Shown here one piece after another: positions 25,942 through 34,509 of a stretch of DNA of 41,361 bases; within the stretch, counting starts at the first letter, position 1, and every line of letters starts with the position of its first letter. A model generated the notes under the pieces. The model was given only the letters and a program-made list of their open reading frames with translations. It was not told where the DNA came from and did no database searches. A program made the position numbers and the translations under genes. This DNA comes from Verrucomicrobiota bacterium (GTDB lineage Bacteria > Verrucomicrobiota > Verrucomicrobiia > Chthoniobacterales > JAFAMB01): contig JAFAZK010000308.1 in NCBI GenBank assembly GCA_019239825.1, positions 1 to 41,361 on the forward strand, read 5' to 3'.

Positions 25942-27759
25942 TTACCTTCCTTGATCCAACCGCCGGTTCAACTCAAACGCGGCGCTGATAAGCGCCATAT
26001 GAGTGAAGGCTTGCGGAAAATTGCCGAGTTGTTCGGCTGAGGGGCCTAGCTCTTCGGAATAGAGGCCGACATGGTTGGCGTATCCCAGCATCTTTTCGAA
26101 AATGAATCGCGCTTTGTGCACATCTCCACTTCGAGCCAGACACTCAGCATACCAAAACGAACACATGCAGAAGGTGCCTTCTCCACCTTCCATTCCGTCT
26201 GGGCTTCGATAACGGTAAACTAGCGAATCGTCAACCAACCGGTTCTCCAGCGCGTCCAACGTGGACAACCAGCGAGGATCGGTGGGGCCGATAAACCTGA
26301 CCAACGGCGACAATAGACAAGACGCATCCAGCCAATCGCTTTTCTTGGTCTGGACATAACTTTTAATGCCGGAATTCCAAAAATCCGTCTGAATCTGATG
26401 ATAGATCTGGTCGCGTACCTGTTGCCAATGCACATGGGGGCCAGGAAAACTCCGCTTGTTGATCAGCCGAATAGCCCGATCCACTGCAACCCAGCACATT
26501 AACCGGCTATAGTAAAAGTGTTGTTGGCCTCCACGCACCTCCCAGATGCCTTCATCCTGGCGGTCCCAATTTTCGCAAACCCAATTGACGATCTTCACCA
26601 GATCAAGCCAGAGCTCGTAGCTGATCTGTTCTCCGAACTTGTCGTAGATATAGATCGAGTCTAATAGCTCTCCATAAATATCCAGTTGCAACTGGCCGGC
26701 TGCAGCGTTGCCGATGCGGACAGGTCGACTGTCCCGGTAACCGGCAAAATGATCCAAGATTTCTTCCGGTAGATCGTGGCGGCCATCGATGCCGTACATG
26801 ATTTGCAAAGGGCCGTTTGCAGCGCTTTCTGCGCACCTGGCTTCCAACCAGCGGATAAAAGCGCCTGCCTCCGCGGTGAAGCCTAACCGGCTGAGGGCGT
26901 ACAAGGTGAAGCTGGCGTCTCGAATCCAGGTAAATCGATAGTCCCAGTTGCGCCCACCGCCAACGAATTCCGGTAGCCCGAAAGTTGGAGCTGCTACGAT
27001 CGAACCGTATCGCCGGCTAGTCAGTAGCTTCAGAACCAGGGCCGAGCGATCAACCATTTCTCGCCACCTGCCTCTGTACTGGGATTTCGCAATCCACCTC
27101 TGCCAAAAGTTAAGAGTCTGCAAAAAGGACTCTTTCACTAAGCGAATGGCCTCAACCTCGTGACCAACGTCAAGCTCAAGAACAAATAATACGCTTTCTC
27201 CGGCCTTTAAGATAAAATCGGCGCTGGCATCCTGATCGTTGATCTTAAGCGGCGTTTCCGAGTGTAGGCGCAGCGTTGGTAAATGGGAGGCTTCCGGGAT
27301 AAAAAGAACCTCGTTGTCTGATAGCTTTTTGACTTGATGCTTCGCCCTGGCGTAATCAAAGCGCGGTCGGCAAATCATCTGGAATTGGACTTCGCCGCGA
27401 ACGCATTTTGCGCGCCGAATGATCTTGGCCCCTTTGCGAAGCCCTTCCTCGCTCCCAACCGCTTCGTCGAATATCGGCATGAAATCGCTGACCTCACCGA
27501 CACCATCCGGCGAAAGGAAGCGAGTCAGGAGAATGTTGGTATTTGGGATATAACTCTGTCTGGGCCTGCTATTTTGGAGGCTGGCGGCGAGTGAAAACCG
27601 TCCGCCTTTGTCGGAATCGAGCAAATCAGCAAAAATCGAAGGTGAATCGAAATCGGGAAAACAGCAGAAATCGATGGTCCCGTCGATGGCAACCAGAGCC
27701 ACCGTCTCCAGATTCCCCACAATGCTGTGGTTCTCAATGGGTTGATAACCGTTGGCCAT
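25942..27759 (-). CDS. Glycoside hydrolase family 15 protein (glucoamylase/trehalase type, 605 aa)
   Basis: Inverting alpha-glucosidase family acting on starch oligosaccharides, trehalose or related glucans. The N-terminal beta-domain begins GYQPIENHSIVGNLETVAL (residues 4-22). The (alpha/alpha)6 barrel carries GGGRNWDYRFTWIRDASF, the general-acid Glu407 in DEGIWEVRGG and a base Glu at 569 or 570 (YSEELGP), followed by EQLGNFPQAF. This architecture without a signal peptide matches intracellular bacterial GH15 enzymes, several of which proved to be trehalases. Glucoamylase remains possible. It is the last clear enzyme of the minus-strand run that starts with the EIIA/ClC operon, but a 189-nt spacer separates it from ClC. 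Confidence 0.93.
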   Translation of the reverse strand: MANGYQPIENHSIVGNLETVALVAIDGTIDFCCFPDFDSPSIFADLLDSDKGGRFSLAASLQNSRPRQSYIPNTNILLTRFLSPDGVGEVSDFMPIFDEAVGSEEGLRKGAKIIRRAKCVRGEVQFQMICRPRFDYARAKHQVKKLSDNEVLFIPEASHLPTLRLHSETPLKINDQDASADFILKAGESVLFVLELDVGHEVEAIRLVKESFLQTLNFWQRWIAKSQYRGRWREMVDRSALVLKLLTSRRYGSIVAAPTFGLPEFVGGGRNWDYRFTWIRDASFTLYALSRLGFTAEAGAFIRWLEARCAESAANGPLQIMYGIDGRHDLPEEILDHFAGYRDSRPVRIGNAAAGQLQLDIYGELLDSIYIYDKFGEQISYELWLDLVKIVNWVCENWDRQDEGIWEVRGGQQHFYYSRLMCWVAVDRAIRLINKRSFPGPHVHWQQVRDQIYHQIQTDFWNSGIKSYVQTKKSDWLDASCLLSPLVRFIGPTDPRWLSTLDALENRLVDDSLVYRYRSPDGMEGGEGTFCMCSFWYAECLARSGDVHKARFIFEKMLGYANHVGLYSEELGPSAEQLGNFPQAFTHMALISAAFELNRRLDQGR

Positions 27760-27816
27760 GGTTTGCTAGTATATCCACGACCGGGAGCGGCGAAAGGGCA
27801 GGGGGCGATCCCACGT

Positions 27817-27832
27817 GTCCACGAAAGTGGAC
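27817..27832. repeat. GAAA-tetraloop hairpin between ClC and GH15 genes
   Basis: GTCCAC-GAAA-GTGGAC forms a 6-bp stem. On the plus strand the loop is GAAA, on the transcribed minus strand TTTC. Other GTCCA words follow to 27934, so this is probably a repeat-derived spacer rather than a regulatory site. Confidence 0.35.
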
Positions 27833-27948
27833 GTAGTGGGCTGAGCAGACGTAGTGAACATCCTCAGCTCTGTGCCCTTGGAGCGGGCAGCGCCCACTCG
27901 TGTCCACCTTGTCTACTCGGTCCATTAGGTCCACTTAGGCCGATGCGT

Positions 27949-29820
27949 CTAGATGCTCTTTTTCGTCGTGTCGCCCTTTGCCGCCACGGCGCCATCTCCA
28001 GAGGCAGCCGGCCCCTCCGCAACATCCGGTTCCACGGCGCGAGCAACGGCTGGGCGACTCTGTTCTCCAGCTAAATGGAGGATTAAGTCGGTCTTAGAGA
28101 CGCTGCCGATCAGTCGCTGCGAATTAAAGTTGTCGATTACCGGGAGTCGTTCCGAGTTCGTTTCCGAGAATTTACGCAAGGCGTCCGCGGTACCCTGAAG
28201 TGGAGAGATACGCGGGAAATTCTCATCCATGATATCCGCAGCGATAACCACCGTCTCTAACTCAGGTCGGTCCAGAAATGCTTTTACATCATGCAGCGAA
28301 ATCGCACCCAGGAATCGGCGCGAGCTATCTACTACATAAAGATGCTGGAACTGGAATTGAAGGAAAGTACGGGCGACTTCCGCGAAGCTAGCCTGTTCTG
28401 GCAACGTGATAGGGTCAGTCCGAATAAGGTCGGTCATGCTGACTTCCGCCAACTGGGAGTTAAAGAATGCAGCTCCTTTCCGCTCCAACGATTCGCCGTA
28501 CATGAAGCGGCGTTCGAAAATGCTGCTGCAATAATAGCCCAGCACAGATGCCACCATCAGGTAAGGAACAATGGTGTAACTGAGTGTTAGCTCGAACACC
28601 ATCAGGATAGCCATGATCGGTGCTCCGCTGGCAGCCGACAGAAATGCCCCCATTCCCACCAGTCCGTAGATGTTAGGATCCGGTTGCAGGCCCGGGAACA
28701 GCAGTAGCACGGTTTGGCCATACAGAAATCCAAGTGCTGACCCGATGAACAGAGTAGGAGTGAAGACCCCTCCCACTGCCCCGGAACCAAATGTGGCCGA
28801 GGTGGCAGCCAGTTTGGCAATCAAAAGGATGAGAATGGTATCGAAATCCCAGTTCTGATGAAAAAGTGAGCTAAGCAAATCTTGTCCATTCCCGCAGACT
28901 TGCGGCCAAAAAATCGCGATACCGCCGACGATGGCGCCACCAATGGCCATCTTAACCGGAGCCGGAGATCGGAGCCTGGAGAAAAGCTTTTCCGACCGGC
29001 GCAACAATTGCAAAAAGACAGGGGCTAGAAACCCGAGCAGAAGGCCCATCACGCAAATCGGAATGGCTTCCCAACGTGAGTGAAACTCGAGATCGGGCGA
29101 TCGGTAAAGCGCGCTGCCGCCATGGATAGCACGGGTGGTGAACGTGGCAACGACTGAAGCCAGGATTAATGGCCCGAGTGATTCGACCACCACCGTGCCG
29201 AGGATGATTTCGGCGACGAAGAAGGCGCCGGCAATTGGCGCGTTATAAGCGCTGGCAATCCCAGCCGCAGCGCCACAGGCCACCATGTGGCGCTTCTGCG
29301 GGACCGGGCATCTCCGTACCTGGCCGGCGAGGGAGGCGAGCAGGGAAGAGAGTTGAACCAGCGGGCCTTCGCGACCTATGGATGCACCGCTACTGATCGA
29401 GAATAGCGCCGAGATAGTTTTTACCAGGCTTGCCCGGAACGAAATTTTGCCGTTTCCAACGACTACGGCCTCCATGTAGTCCGTAGTCGATTTTTGGCGA
29501 ACGCTGCTGATCAATCGATTGCCGAAAAAAAGGGTGAGACCCGCGAGCAGCCCTCCGATAGTTGGAACCAGAAAACGTTGCCACAATGGCAGGTCTTCGA
29601 AACTAGTGATAATACTGCTCAGATGACCTGTTCCCAGGAACTGCAGAAAATCGGTTGCCTTCCGGAAAGATTCCGCTGCTAGAGCGCCGAAAAATCCGAT
29701 CGCTGCCGCCCAAAATAGTGTTACCTGGCGTTCGCTGAGGCGAAAATGCTCAACGAGCCAGACCTTGAGGAGCAGGAGACGCCGCAGAGCAGGGCTCAGG
29801 CCGGCACGCGATCTGGGCAT
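27949..29820 (-). CDS. ClC-family chloride transporter/channel with two CBS domains (623 aa)
   Basis: Inner-membrane anion transporter. The ClC core spans about 35-440, with the gating-glutamate motif GREGP (Glu151) and the anion-filter motif GGVFTP (350-355). Two CBS domains follow (about 463-515 and 527-582), normally adenine-nucleotide sensors, then a low-complexity Ala/Pro tail. In YNAPIAGAFFVAEI, Glu204 aligns with E. coli ClC Glu202 while Ile205 occupies the position of the internal proton glutamate (Glu203). The GSGIP loop is also not conserved, reading STTDYMEA. Coupled proton exchange is therefore doubtful and a channel-like mode is possible. It starts 16 nt after the EIIA-like gene, so the two are probably one operon. 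Confidence 0.93.
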   Translation of the reverse strand: MPRSRAGLSPALRRLLLLKVWLVEHFRLSERQVTLFWAAAIGFFGALAAESFRKATDFLQFLGTGHLSSIITSFEDLPLWQRFLVPTIGGLLAGLTLFFGNRLISSVRQKSTTDYMEAVVVGNGKISFRASLVKTISALFSISSGASIGREGPLVQLSSLLASLAGQVRRCPVPQKRHMVACGAAAGIASAYNAPIAGAFFVAEIILGTVVVESLGPLILASVVATFTTRAIHGGSALYRSPDLEFHSRWEAIPICVMGLLLGFLAPVFLQLLRRSEKLFSRLRSPAPVKMAIGGAIVGGIAIFWPQVCGNGQDLLSSLFHQNWDFDTILILLIAKLAATSATFGSGAVGGVFTPTLFIGSALGFLYGQTVLLLFPGLQPDPNIYGLVGMGAFLSAASGAPIMAILMVFELTLSYTIVPYLMVASVLGYYCSSIFERRFMYGESLERKGAAFFNSQLAEVSMTDLIRTDPITLPEQASFAEVARTFLQFQFQHLYVVDSSRRFLGAISLHDVKAFLDRPELETVVIAADIMDENFPRISPLQGTADALRKFSETNSERLPVIDNFNSQRLIGSVSKTDLILHLAGEQSRPAVARAVEPDVAEGPAASGDGAVAAKGDTTKKSI

Positions 29821-29836
29821 ATTGTGTACCGCAGCC

Positions 29837-30283
29837 CTATGGCGCGAATGCTGCCAGGAACTGTTCGATATTTGTCGTTCCCATCAACCGGTCCAGCACG
29901 TTCTCGTCTCGAAGATGACGGGCTAGAAACGAGGTCAATTCCAGATATTCGGCCACCGCCTTTTTCGGCACCCCGATTAAGAGTACCAGCCTGGCCGATC
30001 CCACTGAGAAAGGGATTGGTTGCGGGGAGATCCCGACCACGATGACAATGCCTCGCACGCTGTCGGTTCTGGCATGAGGGAAGGCGACACCCATGGGTAG
30101 GAATGGTGGATCCACTTTTTGCCGCTCAATGATGGTCCTCTTAAGTTCAGCCAGATCGGCGACCAGCGGATTTGTTTTCAACTCTTCCAACAAGCGTTCA
30201 ATCGCTTCGATCTCTGAACCTGCGGCCAGGGGGTTCACAAAAGCGGCTGTACGCAGCGACTCAAGCGTTTTGGTGTTGATCAA
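29837..30283 (-). CDS. PTS EIIA-like protein (fructose/nitrogen type, 148 aa)
   Basis: Single EIIA domain of the PtsN/mannitol-fructose type, normally phosphorylated on His by HPr or NPr. The active-site motif is GVAFPHARTD with His70. The start is TTG at 30283, decided by a strong AGGAGA site 7 nt upstream (30291-30296 on the plus strand). No ATG fits the domain start. The gene lies 16 nt upstream of the ClC gene, so it is co-transcribed with an ion transporter rather than with sugar permeases. That favours a regulatory role, as PtsN has for potassium transport in enterobacteria. Direct control of ClC is inference. Confidence 0.9.
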   Translation of the reverse strand: MINTKTLESLRTAAFVNPLAAGSEIEAIERLLEELKTNPLVADLAELKRTIIERQKVDPPFLPMGVAFPHARTDSVRGIVIVVGISPQPIPFSVGSARLVLLIGVPKKAVAEYLELTSFLARHLRDENVLDRLMGTTNIEQFLAAFAP

Positions 30284-30364
30284 CTCTCTTTCTCCTGAGG
30301 TTCTTCCTAACAGGATAGCACGCCGGATGCGAGCGGTTAAGCGGTTTGCGTGGGGATAGCGTTC

Positions 30365-30530
30365 GGCGTTCGGGGTTTGGCGTTTGGCGTTTGGCGAGGC
30401 GTGCGGAAGATATCAGTCACATAAGTCCCATGTGTCCTATAAGTCCCATCCGTTAACAGCGCCGCGCGCGTCTGATACCGAGAGCACCCATTCACCTGCA
30501 CGTCTCGCCGAACGCCAAACCCCGAACGCC
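30365..30530. repeat. Element bounded by 25-bp inverted repeats
   Basis: The arm at 30365-30389 begins GGCGTTCGGGGTTTGGCG. The arm at 30506-30530 is its reverse complement with one mismatch in 25. The interior contains ATAAGTCCCAT twice and a 60-nt block (30434-30498) that recurs at 32020-32080. Size and structure resemble a MITE, but no target duplication is obvious. Confidence 0.65.
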
Positions 30531-30535
30531 GGACT

Positions 30536-31339
30536 TTAACCAAAGAGCCGATTAGCATTCTCTGCGCAGATTTGTACCAGATCGGATAAGTCGACTTTCC
30601 GCAGCCCGCTCAACGAGGCGTATACAGCCCTGATATTTCCTGGATGATTGATCGGCTCACCGTCAGGCGTCGGAGGTAGCTGGAACTCGCTATGGCTGTC
30701 AGGCAAAAGCATTGCAGGTGCATCAGTCTCGGCAAGTAACCGGTCCGAAGGAATCTCGCGGAAAGGCGCCAACCGCTCTTCTTTGCCTGGGTTTAAGAAA
30801 TATCCTGAGAAAGAAAAATAAGCGCCGAGCTCAGCGAACGGTTCGATCAATTCCAGCGGACCGCTATACGCGTGCAAGAGAAATCCTCGGGATGGGATGG
30901 GTCCTGAGCACAGAACATCGAGCAACCGGTCCCAAGCTTTTAAACAATGAATCGTAATGGCGCGATGATAGTGTTCAGCGATTTGAAGGCCGCGCCGCAA
31001 GGTCTCGATCTGAGCGGAAAGATCTGGATCAGGCATCCAAAGATCGAGCCCGACTTCGCCGACATGCGCTTTCGGATCCGCGATCAGCCGTTGTCCCAGG
31101 CGCTTTTCCCAGCCGGTTTGTTTCTCCTTTAGATACCAAGGATGTAGTCCGTAACTCGGAGTTACGAAGGCGTGTCGTCTAGCCAGGTCATTAATCCGGT
31201 CCCAATCTTGTTCCGTGATCCCGTTTACGATCATCTGAGCTACTCCGAGATCTTCACAAGCAGGAATTACCTGACCGAGAAAGCGCTGTAAGTCCGTCGC
31301 TTGGAGATGATTGTGGGCGTCGATGTAGCCGCCGTTCAT
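30536..31339 (-). CDS. TatD-family metal-dependent hydrolase (267 aa)
   Basis: Cytoplasmic TIM-barrel nuclease of the TatD family, associated with DNA 3'-end trimming and repair. Metal-binding and catalytic residues are in place: His9 and His11 (DAHNH), Glu95 (VGEVGLD), His131 (IHCLKAW), His156 (HAYSG) and Asp206 (AETDAP). The signature YGLHPWY and the late NHPGNIRAVY are typical of the YcfH/TatD group. Length is normal. It lies downstream of the YjbQ-like gene on the same strand but is separated by a strong hairpin, so co-transcription is uncertain. Confidence 0.93.
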   Translation of the reverse strand: MNGGYIDAHNHLQATDLQRFLGQVIPACEDLGVAQMIVNGITEQDWDRINDLARRHAFVTPSYGLHPWYLKEKQTGWEKRLGQRLIADPKAHVGEVGLDLWMPDPDLSAQIETLRRGLQIAEHYHRAITIHCLKAWDRLLDVLCSGPIPSRGFLLHAYSGPLELIEPFAELGAYFSFSGYFLNPGKEERLAPFREIPSDRLLAETDAPAMLLPDSHSEFQLPPTPDGEPINHPGNIRAVYASLSGLRKVDLSDLVQICAENANRLFG

Positions 31340-31381
31340 AGTGTGTCCATATACGTCCTGGGAAGAAACGGCAAAGGAATC

Positions 31382-31474
31382 AGTAATCAGTAATCAGTAG
31401 GTCAGTAACCAGTGTTGAGTCGATGCCATGGGCACTGTCTGGACTGATTACTGACCTACTGATTACTGATTACT
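31382..31474. repeat. Perfect 27-bp inverted repeat built from AGTAATC words
   Basis: Arms 31382-31408 and 31448-31474 are perfect reverse complements of 27 nt around a 39-nt loop. The arms are made of AGTAATC units, and a related half-copy is at 21461-21506. It lies between the YjbQ and TatD genes and would form a stable stem in their transcript. It may act as a terminator or mRNA stabiliser, or be a mobile repeat. Confidence 0.75.
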
Positions 31475-31512
31475 TTCGTCTTCAGTGCGCGGCGTTCTCG
31501 CTCGTCCCCCCA

Positions 31513-31929
31513 CTACTCCCCAACAATCTTGACCAGTACCCGTTTCCGCCGTTTTCCGTCGAATTCGCCATAGAATATTTCTTCCCAAGGACCGAAATCG
31601 AGTCGGCCTTCTGTGACCGCAACGACCACTTCGCGTCCCATGATAGTTCGTTTGAGGTGAGCGTCTGCGTTGTCTTCGGCCCCGTTGTGGGCGTATTGGT
31701 CGTACGGCTTTTCCGGAGCCAATTCTTCCAGCCATTTCTCAAAGTCGCGGTGTAGACCCGACTCATTGTCGTTGATGAAGACGCTCGCTGTGATATGCAT
31801 AGCGTTTACTAGGACCAATCCTTCCTGGATGCCGCTTTCTTGTAGACACTGATTGATTTGCGGCGTGATCCGCAAAAATTCCCGCCGCTTTTTCGTCTCG
31901 AACCAAAGTTCTTTCCGGTAGCTTTTCAT
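31513..31929 (-). CDS. YjbQ/UPF0047 family protein (138 aa)
   Basis: A small cytoplasmic protein of the widely conserved UPF0047 family, annotated in some genomes as secondary thiamine-phosphate synthase from genetic evidence in E. coli. Family hallmarks are [15 protein letters not shown] (44-58), [13 protein letters not shown] and [20 protein letters not shown], with conserved His, Asp and Glu that line the supposed active site. Full length. The ATG at 31929 has no clear ribosome-binding site. True physiological function remains uncertain in the family. Confidence 0.95.
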   Translation of the reverse strand: MKSYRKELWFETKKRREFLRITPQINQCLQESGIQEGLVLVNAMHITASVFINDNESGLHRDFEKWLEELAPEKPYDQYAHNGAEDNADAHLKRTIMGREVVVAVTEGRLDFGPWEEIFYGEFDGKRRKRVLVKIVGE

Positions 31930-32019
31930 GGGTGGTGGGGAATCTAACGCAATGGAAAGGGGGCGAAACGGCGAATAGGAAGAGCATTCGCCAAAGGGGG
32001 GGCAACGTTCCCGTCGCTA

Positions 32020-32080
32020 GTCCTATAAGTCCCATTCATGAACATCGCCGCACGCGCCTGATACCGAGCGCGTACCTGTC
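32020..32080 (+). repeat. Second copy of the GTCCTATAAGTCCCAT block
   Basis: Direct repeat of 30434-30498: GTCCTATAAGTCCCAT, then GCCGC-x-CGCG and CTGATACCGAG. It lies in the spacer between the divergent YjbQ and TerC genes, next to a duplicated AATCACTCTTTC. Confidence 0.65.
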
Positions 32081-32196
32081 CCCAATCACTCTTTCCTCCC
32101 TAATCACTCTTTCCCCATTCGCCTCTCGCGCCGATCCGCGTTGTTTTCTTAGCCAAGTTCGGCTTCGATGACACTGGTGCGAACATTCGGACGCCT

Positions 32197-32922
32197 ATGC
32201 AACACCTGAGTTGGATCACAGAGCCGAGTATTTGGGCAAGCCTCGCGACGCTCACTTGCCTGGAAATTGTTCTCGGCATCGACAATCTCGTGTTCATCAC
32301 GATCGTCACCGGTAACTTACCGGAACGAGATCAGCCCAAAGCCCGAGTCGCCGGGCTACTGTTGGCGTTGCTGACGCGAGTCCTGTTGTTGTTTTGTATC
32401 TCCTGGCTGACCACACTGACTGCGCCTTGGTTCAACCTTTTTGGAAGAACGTGGTCTGCCAAGGATATTGTGTTACTCAGCGCCGGCCTCTTTTTGATTG
32501 CCAAGGGTACACGCGACATCCATGAACGCCTGGAAAACGCCGACCGGCGAGTCACCAAGGCAACTCACCGTCGCGTGTGGGGGGTCGCTTTCCAGATCAT
32601 GTTTCTCGACATTTTGTTTTCGTTCGATTCCGTGGTTACAGCAGTCGGAATGGCTCAACAGCTGGCCGTAATGGTGGCGGCCATCGTTTTAGCGATGTTG
32701 CTGATGTTGGCTGCCTCCGGCGCTATCGCCAGGTTTGTCAACCAGCACCCAACCATCAAGATGCTAGCATTCGCCTTCCTTATCCTGATCGGTGTGCTCC
32801 TAGTTGCCGAAGGTCTCGGCCAACATGTCGATAAAGGATACATCTATTTCGCCATGGCATTCTCGACCCTCGTGGAAATGCTGAATCTCCGCGCAGGCAG
32901 ACGAACCGAAGGTGAGAAGTGA
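32197..32922 (+). CDS. TerC-family integral membrane protein (241 aa)
   Basis: Multi-pass inner-membrane protein of the TerC family, linked to tellurite resistance, manganese efflux and metalation of exported enzymes. About seven hydrophobic segments are visible. Conserved acidic metal-site motifs are EIVLGIDNLVF (Glu23, Asp29) and FLDILFSFDSVVTAVG (Asp138, Asp144). Length fits the short TerC form without CBS domains. It is divergent from YjbQ and convergent with the MBL-fold gene, which ends 26 nt away, with no evident terminator between them. Confidence 0.94.
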   Translation: MQHLSWITEPSIWASLATLTCLEIVLGIDNLVFITIVTGNLPERDQPKARVAGLLLALLTRVLLLFCISWLTTLTAPWFNLFGRTWSAKDIVLLSAGLFLIAKGTRDIHERLENADRRVTKATHRRVWGVAFQIMFLDILFSFDSVVTAVGMAQQLAVMVAAIVLAMLLMLAASGAIARFVNQHPTIKMLAFAFLILIGVLLVAEGLGQHVDKGYIYFAMAFSTLVEMLNLRAGRRTEGEK

Positions 32923-32948
32923 GAAGCTGGCGCAGGGGACAATGTCGG

Positions 32949-33872
32949 CTAGCTTGCCGTTACCGAGTCTCGTAGGTGATGGTAAGCGGCTGGCACGTTG
33001 ACGGTCTTGTGCGCCCAGTCAAACAGGCTGTAGGCGTTGTACTCGGGCATGGCGAGAGCATCGAGCGTTGCCTCGAGCGATCGCCCCTTATGGATCGCCG
33101 CGCGCACGGCGCGATCGAGCTCGTCCAGGTAACGAAGCGGGAACTCGATGTCGGCGGGACGCATCGGCCGGCCGTGGCCGGGAATAATCGTGGCGTCTTC
33201 CGGCAGGAAGTCGCGCACTCGGGTCAGGGTCGCAATTGATTCTTTGTGCCGGCCTTCGAGGAGCCACGGAAGGGCAGGTGACGGTGCCTGGATCATATTG
33301 CCGACCCAAAGAACCTTGGCGTCGGGCGCCCACACGACGAGATCGCCTGGCGTCTGCGCGAAGCCGAAGTGGCGCACTTGGACGGTGCGGCCGCCGAGAT
33401 CGACACTGAGCATGTCCGGAACGGAAATATCGGCGGTGCGCGCCTGCACGCGCTCGATGCCCTTGCCCTTACCCATGAGGCCGATCATGAAAGAGCGATC
33501 TTCCTCGAACTTTTCTTCCATATACTTCTTGGTCGCCGGATGCTGGATAAGGGTGGTGGTTTCGGGGAATAGATAATTCCCGTAACAATGGTCACCGTGA
33601 TAGCTTGTGTTGACCAGGAAGCGAATCGGTTTCGTCGTTACACGGCGCACAAGCCCGATGAGCTGTGAAGCAAGATCGCCGTTGAGTAGCGACTCGATGA
33701 CGAGAACACCTCGCTCTCCCACCACGAAACCTGCCGTCGTGCCGACGTGGTCTTTAGCAAACACGTCGTCCGGCATGACCGCGAATACACCGGGAGCCAG
33801 TTCTTTCGAGGTGAGGTTTACCCGCGCAGCATCCCACGGGGGTCTGGCTTCTTGGTCGTCCTTCTGTGTCAT
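32949..33872 (-). CDS. Metallo-beta-lactamase-fold protein with altered metal ligands (307 aa)
   Basis: The fold is clear: the segment NTSYHGDHCYGN occupies the place of the HxHxDH motif, TPGDLVVW and PGHGRP follow at the normal distances. Against the canonical ligands, the first His is Ser90, His92, Asp94 and His95 are kept, the GHTPGD His is Gln173, the bridging Asp is Asn192 and the last His is His233. Three of seven ligands therefore differ, so a two-zinc hydrolase centre is unlikely. It may bind one metal or act on a different substrate. No signal peptide. Its base composition looks more GC-rich than neighbours, which could mean acquisition. It begins next to a stretch of decayed DNA. 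Confidence 0.88.
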   Translation of the reverse strand: MTQKDDQEARPPWDAARVNLTSKELAPGVFAVMPDDVFAKDHVGTTAGFVVGERGVLVIESLLNGDLASQLIGLVRRVTTKPIRFLVNTSYHGDHCYGNYLFPETTTLIQHPATKKYMEEKFEEDRSFMIGLMGKGKGIERVQARTADISVPDMLSVDLGGRTVQVRHFGFAQTPGDLVVWAPDAKVLWVGNMIQAPSPALPWLLEGRHKESIATLTRVRDFLPEDATIIPGHGRPMRPADIEFPLRYLDELDRAVRAAIHKGRSLEATLDALAMPEYNAYSLFDWAHKTVNVPAAYHHLRDSVTAS

Positions 33873-34509
33873 AAGTAGTATCTCTTCTTACTGACTGTTA
33901 ACGAACTTGTTTCTGAAGCTAAATCCGGTGGCCGAGCTGCCTACTAACCCGCAGCCAATTACCTGAAGGCAGCATCATGGCCGTTGCCGTCGCGGCGGAC
34001 CACAATCTGAGTGTGCCTCAGATAATCATCTTGCCGATGGCGGTTTGTGCCGGGAACGACGCCTACGAATCTCCCTTCGGATGCATAGTTCCTCGCAGTG
34101 CGCGTTAGCTTCCCTTCTCCGTTCTCTTAAATAGGTAGCATTTGAGGAGGGTTGGTTTCTATGGGACCTTGGTATCAGCTGACCCATACTATTGGAATGC
34201 CTCCGTTAGGAGCTAGCCCGTGACGATTCCTCAACCTTTCAGGTGAGCGCTTAAGATGCGGCTACACCGAGTCCGGTTGGGGTGGTTAGTCCGACCGCAT
34301 TAAGACGGGCGCTCCGACGGCCGAGAGTAACGGTGTAACTGCATTAGTTCACGTTACCGTGCTAGTTCGACTACCAAACTACCAGTAGATCACGTGGCAA
34401 TCGCAGATCCTGTCGGGGTTTACATTTCTAGAATGGCTTGACTAACTTGGGTAGCCGGAACAGACAACCTACGCAGATTCACAGCGCCGGTCCGCTTCTT
34501 CGGGCTGCC
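33873..34509. other. Non-coding, probably decayed DNA
   Basis: No intact gene. On the minus strand 33959-34126 keeps a 56-codon open fragment with gene-like composition (FVGVVPGTNRHRQDDYLRH, ending GNGHDAAFR) that I cannot assign. The remainder is interrupted by frequent stops in all frames. It adjoins the aldehyde dehydrogenase relic. Confidence 0.4.

Noticed and set aside
33873-34509. tRNA or other RNA gene in the decayed region
   Set aside because: I found no cloverleaf, no T-loop GTTCGANNC with a matching acceptor stem, and no conserved RNA motif.
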